A stretch of DNA of 64,000 bases. It comes from an uncultured Pseudomonadota bacterium. GTDB lineage: Bacteria; Pseudomonadota; Gammaproteobacteria; Steroidobacterales; Steroidobacteraceae. The notes beneath the pieces are model-generated. The model saw only the letters and a list, made by a program, of their open reading frames with translations, searched no databases and had not been told where the DNA came from. This document shows, piece after piece, positions 27,141 through 35,157 of this stretch (position 1 is the stretch's first letter; each line of letters opens with the position of its first letter). The DNA lies in assembly GCA_903884105.1 (NCBI GenBank), contig CAISDJ010000079.1:28305-92304 (forward strand), in the 5' to 3' direction. The position numbers and the translations under genes are program-made.

Positions 27141-28298
27141 ATGAAGGACTTCGTGGAAAAATGGGCGCAATGCCTGGCATTGCTGGTCGGATTGTGGGCG
27201 CTGCCGCAATCGACCTATGCCGCCGTCCTTCCCGAGGACCGTGCTGATCTGCTGTACCACCGCTACGAGGGCGGCGGCGTGAAGATCGATGGGCCTTCCC
27301 TCCTCGTCCGCAAGAAGTTTGCGGAGAAGTACTCGGTCTCGGCCAACTACTACGTCGACATGGTCTCGAGCGCATCCATAGACGTGCTGACCACTGCCAG
27401 TCCCTACAAGGAAGAGCGCAAGCAAGAGAGCCTGGGCGTGACCTACCTCAGGGGAAAGTCGACGTACAGCCTGGACTACAGCAACAGCAAGGAAAACGAC
27501 TACACCGCCAACACGGCCAGCTTTGGCCTCAGCCAGGACCTGTTCGGCGATCTCACTACATTGAGCCTCGGGTTCTCCCGTGGTTGGGATGAGGTAAGCA
27601 AGCGTGGTGACGCCGTATTCGCGGAGAAGACTGATCGCCGCAGCTATCGAGCTGGACTCAGCCAGATCATCACCAAGAGCCTGATCATGTCCGCAGGACT
27701 CGAAGTGATCACCGACGAAGGCTTCTTGAACAACCCGTATCGGTCCGTTCGCTATATCGATCTGGCAAGCGGTAACGGCTTCAGTTACCAAGCCGAGTTG
27801 TATCCACGGACCCGGACAAGCAGCGCCGCCTCGCTTGATGCCCGTTACTACCTGCCGTATCGCGCGGCCTTGCACGGCGGCGTGAGGTACTTTACGGACA
27901 CTTGGGGAATCACGTCAGAGACAGGCGAAATCGGGTATATCCATCCCACTAAAGGCGCATGGACGTTCGAGACGAGCGTCCGCTATTACGGGCAAACCAA
28001 GGCCGACTTCTATTCCGATTTGTTTCCACGACGAACTTTCCAGAACTTCCTCGCGCGCGACAAGGAGCTGTCAACGTTCACCAGTGGCTCTCTCCGCCTG
28101 GGGGCAAGCTACGACTTCGCCCGCTCCGGCTGGCGCTGGGTCAAGAAGGGCAGCGTGAACTTCTACTACGACAGAATGGAGTTCGACTACGACGACTTCC
28201 GGAATATCTACAATCAATCAGGCACGCCGCCGGGCACCGAGCCGCTTTACAGCTTTGGCGCCAATGTCTTCCAGATCTTCATGTCGGTCTGGTTCTGA
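27141..28298 (+). CDS. DUF3570 outer-membrane protein
   Basis: 385 residues from ATG 27141, two nt after the DUF4266 stop. A signal peptide (to 'STYAA') precedes the DUF3570 signature start 'LPEDRADLLYHRYEGGGVKIDGP', quoted here only as LPEDRADLLYHRYEGGG. The rest alternates as membrane strands ('SANYYVDMVSSASIDVLTTA', 'GRSTYSLDYSNSKENDY'-like repeats, 'AGLSQIITKSLIMSAGLEV') and ends 'FQIFMSVWF' with a terminal Phe, as in barrels. No biochemical role is established. Its fixed association with TlpA and DUF4266 suggests an export or assembly function at the outer membrane. Confidence 0.92.
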   Translation: MKDFVEKWAQCLALLVGLWALPQSTYAAVLPEDRADLLYHRYEGGGVKIDGPSLLVRKKFAEKYSVSANYYVDMVSSASIDVLTTASPYKEERKQESLGVTYLRGKSTYSLDYSNSKENDYTANTASFGLSQDLFGDLTTLSLGFSRGWDEVSKRGDAVFAEKTDRRSYRAGLSQIITKSLIMSAGLEVITDEGFLNNPYRSVRYIDLASGNGFSYQAELYPRTRTSSAASLDARYYLPYRAALHGGVRYFTDTWGITSETGEIGYIHPTKGAWTFETSVRYYGQTKADFYSDLFPRRTFQNFLARDKELSTFTSGSLRLGASYDFARSGWRWVKKGSVNFYYDRMEFDYDDFRNIYNQSGTPPGTEPLYSFGANVFQIFMSVWF

Positions 28299-28340
28299 CG
28301 GCCTCTTGACTACGGTGACGTTGCTCCGCTTTCCTGCCCC

Positions 28341-29303
28341 ATGCACTGTGCACGACTAGTCGGTCTCTGCGTCCTTCTTGCTGCTGCTCAAGTCTCTGCA
28401 GAGCCGTTCCTCACCCGTGACCAGAACGTTCTGCTCGGAGGAGACGCACTGCCCCTTCCGGTTCCTTCCGACCTAACGCCGGCCGGGTCCACGCGAATCG
28501 ACATCGCAGTCAACTGGAGCAGTACTGCCAGCTCCGGCCTGACTGCCGGCGAGGCGCTGCTGATTGACATCGAGAGCCGCGAGGTACGCGTCCTCATCGA
28601 ACACTCCCTATTGAATCGTTACGCTGTCCGGTTGCAATTGCCCTACCGCCAAGTCACCGCTGGAGTACTCGATGGCTTCATTGACGGTTGGCACGCGTTG
28701 CTCGGATTGCCGGAAGGCGCACGAAAATTCCTGGAGCGCGATCAGTTCCAGATCGGCTACGTGCGCGGTGCACAGACGATACTGAACCGCAGGGAACCCA
28801 TGCAGGGCCTCGGCGACATTGTCCTCGAAGGCGGATACCAGGTCTGGCAGTCACAGCGCTCGTCTGGAGCCTTCTGGCTCAGCTTGGAAGCCCCTTCTGG
28901 CAGCGAAAGCAAGTTGCTCGGAAACGGAACGTGGGACGCCGGCATCCGGCTCTCCGGGCGAAACACCCTTAGTGCACGCAACTCGGCTTATTGGCAGGCA
29001 GGCGCGACCCTGATGGGCAGTGGCGGCCCCCTCATGCAGTGGCAGAAGGACTGGGCATTCTCGGGATCGGGCACCTACGACTTTTCGGCGACCCCGGCCC
29101 TGCACCTGAAGGCACAGATCGATGCCCATAGCGCACTCTACAAAAGTGGCGTCGACTTTCTCGGCAAGGCCACGATCCTGACAGTCGGAGGGGACTACCG
29201 GTATGCATCCGGCCTGCGCCTCGACATCGGCATCAGCGAAGACATTGAGGTTGGAGCGTCACCCGATGTCAATTTCTGCTTCTCGCTGAGCCAGTCCTTC
29301 TAG
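28341..29303 (+). CDS. DUF3187 family outer-membrane protein
   Basis: 320 residues with a signal peptide (to 'QVSAEP'). DUF3187 features: 'FLTRDQNVLLGGDALPLP', 'ALLIDIESREVRVLIEHSL', 'FQIGYVRGAQTILNR', 'GLGDIVLEGGYQVWQ', and a C-terminal strand 'VNFCFSLSQSF' ending in Phe. It is likely a barrel; function unknown. It follows DUF3570 by 42 nt and closes the plus-strand block. Its TAG directly abuts the TAG of the convergent polyphosphate phosphotransferase gene with no base between, and no terminator hairpin lies between them. Confidence 0.87.
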   Translation: MHCARLVGLCVLLAAAQVSAEPFLTRDQNVLLGGDALPLPVPSDLTPAGSTRIDIAVNWSSTASSGLTAGEALLIDIESREVRVLIEHSLLNRYAVRLQLPYRQVTAGVLDGFIDGWHALLGLPEGARKFLERDQFQIGYVRGAQTILNRREPMQGLGDIVLEGGYQVWQSQRSSGAFWLSLEAPSGSESKLLGNGTWDAGIRLSGRNTLSARNSAYWQAGATLMGSGGPLMQWQKDWAFSGSGTYDFSATPALHLKAQIDAHSALYKSGVDFLGKATILTVGGDYRYASGLRLDIGISEDIEVGASPDVNFCFSLSQSF

Positions 29304-30776
29304 CTAGTCGATCGCCCTTTCGATTGCGCTCACCACCGCTTCGAGCACTGCAATTCTGGCCTGTTGCTTGCAATCGGCGTCCACCACCGTCCAGCGCGCT
29401 TGCGGTGTGTCGGTCAAGCTCACCATCTCGCCCGCCGCCTTCCGGTACGCCTCGAAGTGATCGCGATTGATCCAGTCTTCCGGATCGACCTTGAACCGCT
29501 TCAGCGGATTCGAGTCCCTCTCCAGAAACCGTGCGAGCTGTACCTTGCTGCTTACGTCCAGCCAGAACTTGCACACCACCAGACCGTGCTCGACAAGCTG
29601 ACTTTCGAATTCATTGATTTCCTCGAAGGCCCTTTGCCAGTCGTGATCTGCGGCAAACCCGCGCACTCGCTCGACCAACACTCGCCCATACCAGGAACGG
29701 TCGAACACGGCATAGCTGCCGCGATCGGGAATGTGTCGCCAGAATCGCCATAGGTAGGGATAGAGCCGCTCCTGTGGCGTCGGCGCCGACACAGGAATGA
29801 TCTGGTACTGGCGAGGGTCCAGCGCATTCACGAGCCGTCGGATAGCGCCCCCCTTGCCAGCGGCATCCATGCCCTCGAATGCCAGCACGGCGCCACGCTC
29901 GAGAAACCTTTGCTTGCGCGAGAGTCGTGCAAGCCGCCCTTGCAGCATGAGCAATTCCTGCTCGAACTCGGCATCCGGAGGGAGCTCCGCTGCTCTTTTG
30001 ACACGCAGAACATGCGCCCTCGTGCGCCGTCCTGATTGCGGCGGGCTATCATTTGCTGTCGTGCCGCTGGCTGCATGTTCCAACGTTGACAACACCAGTC
30101 GTCCCACTTCAATCGACCGATGCTGCACATCAGAACCATCCACCTGATTCCAGGGGGCGGCGGCTGCGGACGTGTCCTTGATGCACCGTGCGTACGCTGC
30201 GTCGACGCCGCGAGCATGTGCCGCCATCCAGCGGTCTTCACGCGTCACGCGCCAGCGGGTCAACCCCCTGGAGGTCAGTTTGTGCAGTCGCTTGCGCTGC
30301 ACTTCCTTCGGGACATGCAGATGGATTTTGAGGACGTGCACCCCATCCCGAACGAGCATCTGCTCCAATCGCTTGATGCGAGAAGCAATACGCCGTTGTG
30401 ATACACGCTGCCCGGCCTTTCGCCGACTCTGCCCGTAGACCCAATCTTCATACCACGCCCCGAAAAACAGGCCGACCCGGCCCTTCGCAGGCAGGTCTTG
30501 CCAGAAGCGCCACAACGGCGGCCGGGATCCGGAATCCGCGGGCTTGCGCGCGTAGGCATGGACTTCAATGAACTTCGGATCCATCCATTCGAGTAGCTCG
30601 CTGACCGACTCACTGCGACCCGCAGCGGGCACTCCCGTCAGGATGATGGCCACCGCAGCCGCCTTCGACTTGAGCAGTTCGAACTGGGCATTGAGGAGCT
30701 GGTCACGCAACGGCCCGAGCAAGCGCTCGTACCGGGCTTTAGAGAGTTCCGGATGGGGGGCCATGCGTTGCGGCAC
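29304..30776 (-). CDS. pap: Polyphosphate:AMP phosphotransferase (two fused PPK2 domains)
   Basis: 490 residues from GTG 30776, which overlaps the upstream TAG; ATG 30764 would give 486. Two PPK2 domains lie in tandem (about 10-235 and 265-490), the class II PAP layout. The C-terminal copy has the Walker A 'FEGMDAAGKGGAIRRL', 'WRFWRHIPDRGSYAVFDRSWYGR' (core DRSWYGR) and lid 'LARFLERDSNPLKRFK'. The N-terminal copy has the degenerate loop 'ILTGVPAAGRSES' with Arg for the Lys and 'LFFGAWYEDWV' for the DRSWY box. It makes ADP from AMP and polyphosphate. It is coupled to the agmatine deiminase gene. Confidence 0.93.
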   Translation of the reverse strand: MPQRMAPHPELSKARYERLLGPLRDQLLNAQFELLKSKAAAVAIILTGVPAAGRSESVSELLEWMDPKFIEVHAYARKPADSGSRPPLWRFWQDLPAKGRVGLFFGAWYEDWVYGQSRRKAGQRVSQRRIASRIKRLEQMLVRDGVHVLKIHLHVPKEVQRKRLHKLTSRGLTRWRVTREDRWMAAHARGVDAAYARCIKDTSAAAAPWNQVDGSDVQHRSIEVGRLVLSTLEHAASGTTANDSPPQSGRRTRAHVLRVKRAAELPPDAEFEQELLMLQGRLARLSRKQRFLERGAVLAFEGMDAAGKGGAIRRLVNALDPRQYQIIPVSAPTPQERLYPYLWRFWRHIPDRGSYAVFDRSWYGRVLVERVRGFAADHDWQRAFEEINEFESQLVEHGLVVCKFWLDVSSKVQLARFLERDSNPLKRFKVDPEDWINRDHFEAYRKAAGEMVSLTDTPQARWTVVDADCKQQARIAVLEAVVSAIERAID

Positions 30777-31885
30777 TACTTACGGCCGCCGCGAGCCTCT
30801 GGGATCTGCTGCGTAATGCAGTGGATATTGCCGCCGCCCAGCAGGATCTCACGAGCTGGCACGCCAACAACTCGACGACCAGGAAAGATACGACGCAGGG
30901 TCGCCAATGCAGAACGATCGTGCCGGGCATCCAGCAGCGGCATGACCACGATCTTGTTGCCGATGTAGAAATTGACATACGAGGCCGCCAATCGATCGCC
31001 CGCCTGACGAGGCTCGGTTCCTTCAAGGGCATCAACACCCGCTGCCTCTGCGGCTTTCCTCTTCAACGGACCAGGCTGACTCAGCTTGTGCACCTTGAGC
31101 CGCCGCCCACGCGCATCCCGGGCCTCTGCCAGCCGCGCGAATGCGTCCCGTGAAATCGAGTACTGCGGATCGCGTCGATCGTCTGTCCAGGTCAGCACCA
31201 CTTCGCCCGGGCGCGCGAAGCAGCAGAGATTGTCGACATGCCCGTCTGTCTCGTCGTTGTGCACTCCCTTTCCGAGCCAGATCACGGACGTGATGCCAAG
31301 ATACTCATGCAGCAGGATTTCGATGGCCCCTTTGTCGAGGTGCGGGTTTCGATTGGGGTTCAGCAGGCACTCCTCGGTGGTGATCAGGGTCCCTTGTCCG
31401 TCGACATGAATGGCCCCCCCCTCAAGCACGAAGGGAGCCCGGTAGCGGTCCCGTCCCTCGACTTCCAGTACTTTCTGGGCTACCAGATCGTCCCGGTCCC
31501 ACGGAAAGTACAGCCCGCCGCTCAATCCGCCCCATGCATTGAAGATCCAGTCGACCCCCCGTACCGCTCCCTTGGCGTCGACAACCATGGTCGGTCCGAC
31601 GTCGCGCATCCATGCGTCATTGCTCGACAATTCAACGACACGGATCTCCGGCGGCAACTGCGCACGCGCGGACTGATAGTGCCTGCCTGAAACACCAACG
31701 GTGACCGGCTCGCTGGTTGCAACGGCGGCTGCCACGGCAACAAAGGCAGCCTGCGCGGGACGCGCACCCAGACGCCATGTATCCGTCCGCTCGGGCCACA
31801 GCAGCCAACAGCCGGAGTGCCGCTCGAACTCACCAGGCATGCGAAAGCCGTCGGCGGCAGGCGTGGTAAGCAACGTCGTAGGCAT
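30776..31885 (-). CDS. aguA: Agmatine deiminase
   Basis: Converts agmatine to N-carbamoylputrescine and ammonia in the putrescine route. The 369-residue product has the family landmarks: '[19 protein letters not shown]' at the start, '[11 protein letters not shown]', 'WIFNAWGG', '[13 protein letters not shown]' with the catalytic Glu, '[10 protein letters not shown]' with the His/Asp, and '[13 protein letters not shown]' with the nucleophilic Cys near residue 357. Length is typical (about 365-370). The next step is encoded by aguB 20 kb away. A GNAT gene lies 12 nt upstream, and the polyphosphate phosphotransferase start overlaps its stop. Confidence 0.96.
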   Translation of the reverse strand: MPTTLLTTPAADGFRMPGEFERHSGCWLLWPERTDTWRLGARPAQAAFVAVAAAVATSEPVTVGVSGRHYQSARAQLPPEIRVVELSSNDAWMRDVGPTMVVDAKGAVRGVDWIFNAWGGLSGGLYFPWDRDDLVAQKVLEVEGRDRYRAPFVLEGGAIHVDGQGTLITTEECLLNPNRNPHLDKGAIEILLHEYLGITSVIWLGKGVHNDETDGHVDNLCCFARPGEVVLTWTDDRRDPQYSISRDAFARLAEARDARGRRLKVHKLSQPGPLKRKAAEAAGVDALEGTEPRQAGDRLAASYVNFYIGNKIVVMPLLDARHDRSALATLRRIFPGRRVVGVPAREILLGGGNIHCITQQIPEARGGRK

Positions 31886-31897
31886 GGCGTTCCGGGG

Positions 31898-32410
31898 CTA
31901 GTGCTGCTGGGTCTCGCGGAAGACCGGATGGTAGCTCACCGTACCGATCACCCCCGCAAGGGCCCCGGGATCCAGCTCGCAGGCCATGAAGACGTCGTCG
32001 GGAACGTTGTATTCGCTCTTGAGGCCGAAAGCATCGGCTTGGGAGAAGCCGAAGCGCGGGTAGTAACTCGGGTGGCCAATCACGACCACGGCCGACATGC
32101 CAAGCAACCGCAGATGCTCAAAGCCGGTCAACACCAGCGCGGCGCCTACGCCGCGAACCTGATACTTGGGAGCCACCGCCATTGGCGCCAAAGCAGCCAT
32201 CTTTAGATCACCTCCGCCTGCCAGCGTGACGGGCGTAAACAGGATGTGTCCGACGACCTCTCCCTCATGTTCGGCAACCAGCGAAACAAACGGTTGGGCA
32301 CGCTGCCGCAGCGCGTCGACAATATCGGCCTCCGCGGGCCGGCCGAACGCTGCAGATATGACGCCACGAATGCCGGCAATATCCTCCGGCTTCTCTTCTC
32401 TGATGAGCAC
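31898..32410 (-). CDS. GNAT-family N-acetyltransferase
   Basis: 170 residues from GTG 32410, chosen because GGAGG lies about eight nt upstream and the family starts just after it ('LIREEKPEDIAGIRGVI'). The acetyl-CoA loop is 'MAVAPKYQVRGVGAALV' (Q/RxxGxG/A near residue 90-100), and 'VIGHPSYYPRFGFSQADAFGL' matches the YhbS-type branch. The substrate cannot be read from sequence. It is probably co-transcribed with aguA 12 nt downstream, which would fit acetylation of a polyamine or amino acid, but that is inference. Confidence 0.9.
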   Translation of the reverse strand: MLIREEKPEDIAGIRGVISAAFGRPAEADIVDALRQRAQPFVSLVAEHEGEVVGHILFTPVTLAGGGDLKMAALAPMAVAPKYQVRGVGAALVLTGFEHLRLLGMSAVVVIGHPSYYPRFGFSQADAFGLKSEYNVPDDVFMACELDPGALAGVIGTVSYHPVFRETQQH

Positions 32411-32783
32411 GAAATCCCCTCCAGAACGCAGGCAACGATGGCTACCTTTACCCCCTGAACGGTAACACTCGCGCCGGGCCGTAGTCATTCAGTAACAGCT
32501 GCACCATAGGACGAGAGCAGTCAGTGTGTCCTCGGGCGCTTCGGGCCACGTGGAATTGTAGCCGGACTCGGGAAATGGCTCCGAGCCCCGTTCCTCTGGA
32601 TTCCTGCCCAATCACCAGCCCGTCGCAGAACGTCCGCAAGCACAGAGAGTCGCGAGGCCACTTTGCAACCCCATGGGAGGAATGGACTTTTTTCCTTCAA
32701 CTGAACGCGACCACTGCACCGGGCCACGCTACATCAACCATTTCGCGCTTCCTGTCGCAGCCCACCGCATTCACAATGGCCCC
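32411..32783. promoter_or_regulatory. Divergent spacer between GNAT and response regulator genes
   Basis: 373 nt between divergent starts. It must hold both promoters, but I see no clear -35/-10 pair, repeat or RNA motif, and the ORFs crossing it lack coding character. Confidence 0.4.
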
Positions 32784-33473
32784 ATGCGCATCCTGCTCAT
32801 CGAAGACCATCAGGACATTGCAGCCAATATTTCCGAGTACTTCGGTGCCCGCGGCGATGAGGTCGACCACGCCCCTGACGGCACCCTGGGCTATGAACTC
32901 GCGACCTCCCAGCCGTATGACGTCATCGTACTCGACCTGATGCTGCCTGGAATGGACGGCCTGACCGTATGCCGGCAGCTACGGGGCGAGGCCCGGGTCC
33001 AGACGCCGATCCTGATGCTGACTGCGAAAGACCTGCTCGCCAACAAGGTCGATGGCTTTGAGGCGGGTGCCGACGACTATCTCGTCAAACCTTTCTCGCT
33101 GGTGGAACTGGGAGCCCGACTTATGGCCCTCACCCGGCGGGCCGCGAGGCCGGCGGACCGTACTTTGCTGATCGTTGGAGACCTGCGCTTCGACCTCAAC
33201 ACCCTCATTGCCGAGCGGGGCGGTGAGCCCGTCAAGCTCAACCCGACCACCCGGCGACTCCTGACCGTGCTGATGCAGAACGCCCATCGCGTCGTCGCCA
33301 AGGCGGAGCTGGAACACGAGCTCTGGGGAAGTACCCCTCCCGAAGGGGACGTCCTGCGTGCGCACATGCACGCGCTGCGCGCCGCCGTCGACAAGGGCTT
33401 CGAACGGAAGCTGCTCCATACGGTCCACGGCACGGGGTATCGACTTGCTGTCGATGATGAAACAGCAGCTTAG
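32784..33473 (+). CDS. OmpR/PhoP-type response regulator
   Basis: 229 residues from ATG 32784 (MRILLIEDHQD), the natural start of a receiver domain. Receiver: acidic pair at residues 8-9, phospho-acceptor Asp in 'VIVLDLMLPGMDG' near residue 51, Thr in 'ILMLTAKD', Lys in 'DDYLVKPFS'. A winged-helix DNA-binding domain follows at about 125-225 ('LNPTTRRLLTVLMQNAHRVV', 'HMHALRAAVDKGF', 'LLHTVHGTGYRL'). The kinase gene overlaps its end by 20 nt, so both are made together. Signal and targets are unknown; the copper genes converge from the right but that is no proof of a link. Confidence 0.94.
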   Translation: MRILLIEDHQDIAANISEYFGARGDEVDHAPDGTLGYELATSQPYDVIVLDLMLPGMDGLTVCRQLRGEARVQTPILMLTAKDLLANKVDGFEAGADDYLVKPFSLVELGARLMALTRRAARPADRTLLIVGDLRFDLNTLIAERGGEPVKLNPTTRRLLTVLMQNAHRVVAKAELEHELWGSTPPEGDVLRAHMHALRAAVDKGFERKLLHTVHGTGYRLAVDDETAA

Positions 33474-34710
33474 CCTGCGATCGCGCATCGCGGGCACGAT
33501 CCTGGCAGTGGTCACGCTGGCCGGGGTACTGCTGTCCGTCGTGGCGCACTACGTCGACGAACGGCTCGAGGAAACCGAGACCTACGACCTCCTCTCGGAG
33601 GAACTGACCCACTACGAGCAGCGCATGCGGGCAGACCCCGGGGCGGAACCGCTCGCGTCCGCCCGGCTGACCATTTATCGCGCCAGCGACTTTGCACGCA
33701 TGCCACGACCCATCGTTGCCTTGCCTCCCGGCTTTCACAACGCGATCCGGCTGGAGGGCCGCATCCTGCGCGTCCTCGTCAAGGACGGCGAATTCGGGCG
33801 GCTCTACGTTACCTACGACGTCACCGCCCACACGGCGCAGGAACGTATCGCGCTCCTGCTGCTGATCCTGGGACTGGCAGTCATCATCGCGATGGCCGCC
33901 TGGGCCGCCCTGGGCTTGTCGAGCCGACTCGTCGGCCCTGTACGGGCCCTTGCAAACCGCCTGAGCGACATCGACCCCCGAACCCGCCAGCTGCGCATCG
34001 CCGACGATTTCGCGGGTAATGAACTTGAACCGATCGCCAGGTCCGTCGACAGTTTCCTCGAAAGACTCGACGGCTTTGTCGAGCGGGAACAGTCGTTCAC
34101 CTCAACCGCCAGTCATGAGCTGAGAACGCCTCTCGCCGTCATCCAGGGCGCCGTCGAACTGATATCCGAGCAAACCCGGGACCAGCCCGCCACGGCAAGA
34201 CCGATGGATCGAATTCGCCGCGCCGTACGTGAAATGTCCGAGTTCACGGAAGCCCTGCTCACGATGTCGAGAGAAGAGCCCGCCGAACAGGCTCAAGACA
34301 CGCTTTGCGACGTCACGACGATCCTGCCGCGCGTAGTTGAAGATCAACGGGCCATTGCCAGCGGCAAGCAGATCGACCTGACCGTAGACGATGGCACACC
34401 CCTTCGCGTCCACGCGCCGGACAGCATGGTCGCCATGCTCATCGGCAACCTCGTGCGTAATGCCCTGCAGCATGGCAACGGCAGCACCGTCACCTGCCAT
34501 GTCGAACACGGCGTGTTGACCGTCGCCAACGAAGGAGAGATCGCTCCGGCTGACCTGCCGCGCGTATTCGACCGCAGCTTCACGACGAGACCAGGCGGAC
34601 ACGGGATGGGCCTCTACCTGGTCAAGCGCATCTGCGAGCGCTACGGCTGGACCGTCCAACTCGTCAGCCGCGGTGAACTCACCGTCGCCACCGTTCGCTT
34701 TGCTCCCTGA
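33454..34710 (+). CDS. Membrane sensor histidine kinase
   Basis: 418 residues from ATG 33454 (ATG 33457 is equally possible). Two membrane segments (about 10-30 and 130-155) flank a sensor loop of roughly 95 residues, and a HAMP-like linker follows. The HisKA box is 'SHELRTPLAVIQGAVEL' with the phospho-His near residue 215. ATPase motifs: N box 'LIGNLVRNALQHG', and G box 'PGGHGMGLYLVKRICERYG'. All are intact. It is the partner of the response regulator it overlaps. The sensor loop contains no recognised ligand motif. Confidence 0.94.
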   Translation: MMKQQLSLRSRIAGTILAVVTLAGVLLSVVAHYVDERLEETETYDLLSEELTHYEQRMRADPGAEPLASARLTIYRASDFARMPRPIVALPPGFHNAIRLEGRILRVLVKDGEFGRLYVTYDVTAHTAQERIALLLLILGLAVIIAMAAWAALGLSSRLVGPVRALANRLSDIDPRTRQLRIADDFAGNELEPIARSVDSFLERLDGFVEREQSFTSTASHELRTPLAVIQGAVELISEQTRDQPATARPMDRIRRAVREMSEFTEALLTMSREEPAEQAQDTLCDVTTILPRVVEDQRAIASGKQIDLTVDDGTPLRVHAPDSMVAMLIGNLVRNALQHGNGSTVTCHVEHGVLTVANEGEIAPADLPRVFDRSFTTRPGGHGMGLYLVKRICERYGWTVQLVSRGELTVATVRFAP

Positions 34711-34716
34711 CCCCGC

Positions 34717-35157
34717 ATGACTGATCTTGCGGTCTATGCCGGCCTGTTCGCGGTAGCCTTTCTCGCGGCCAGTATTCTGCCCTTGCAGTCCGAAGCTGCA
34801 CTTGCAGGGCTGCTGCTGGCCGGCCACCAACCGGTCGTGACGCTGATCGCGATCGCGAGCATCGGCAATACGCTTGGCGCAGTTCTGAACTGGCTCCTTG
34901 GGCGGTACATCGAACGCTTCCGTCGACGACGCTGGTTTCCGGTCGGCGATGCGACCCTCACTCGCGCACAGGCCTGGTACCGCCGCTTCGGCCGCTGGTC
35001 TCTGTTGCTGAGCTGGGCGCCACTCATCGGAGATCCCCTGACAGTCGCCGCCGGCGTCCTGCGTGAACCCCTGTCAACCTTCGTGATACTCGTCGCGATT
35101 GCAAAGACGGCCCGCTACCTGGTGTTCGCCCTGCTCATCACCGGCGCGTTCAGCTGA
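34717..35157 (+). CDS. YqaA/DedA-like integral membrane protein
   Basis: 146 residues with four to five hydrophobic segments. '[21 protein letters not shown]', '[20 protein letters not shown]' (the N-x-x-G...G-R motif of VTT/DedA proteins) and '[20 protein letters not shown]' match the YqaA family of SNARE-associated/VTT proteins, thought to move or handle lipid carriers. It follows the kinase gene by 6 nt, so it is likely in the same operon. Its stop region overlaps that of the convergent copper ATPase gene by 8 nt. Confidence 0.92.
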   Translation: MTDLAVYAGLFAVAFLAASILPLQSEAALAGLLLAGHQPVVTLIAIASIGNTLGAVLNWLLGRYIERFRRRRWFPVGDATLTRAQAWYRRFGRWSLLLSWAPLIGDPLTVAAGVLREPLSTFVILVAIAKTARYLVFALLITGAFS

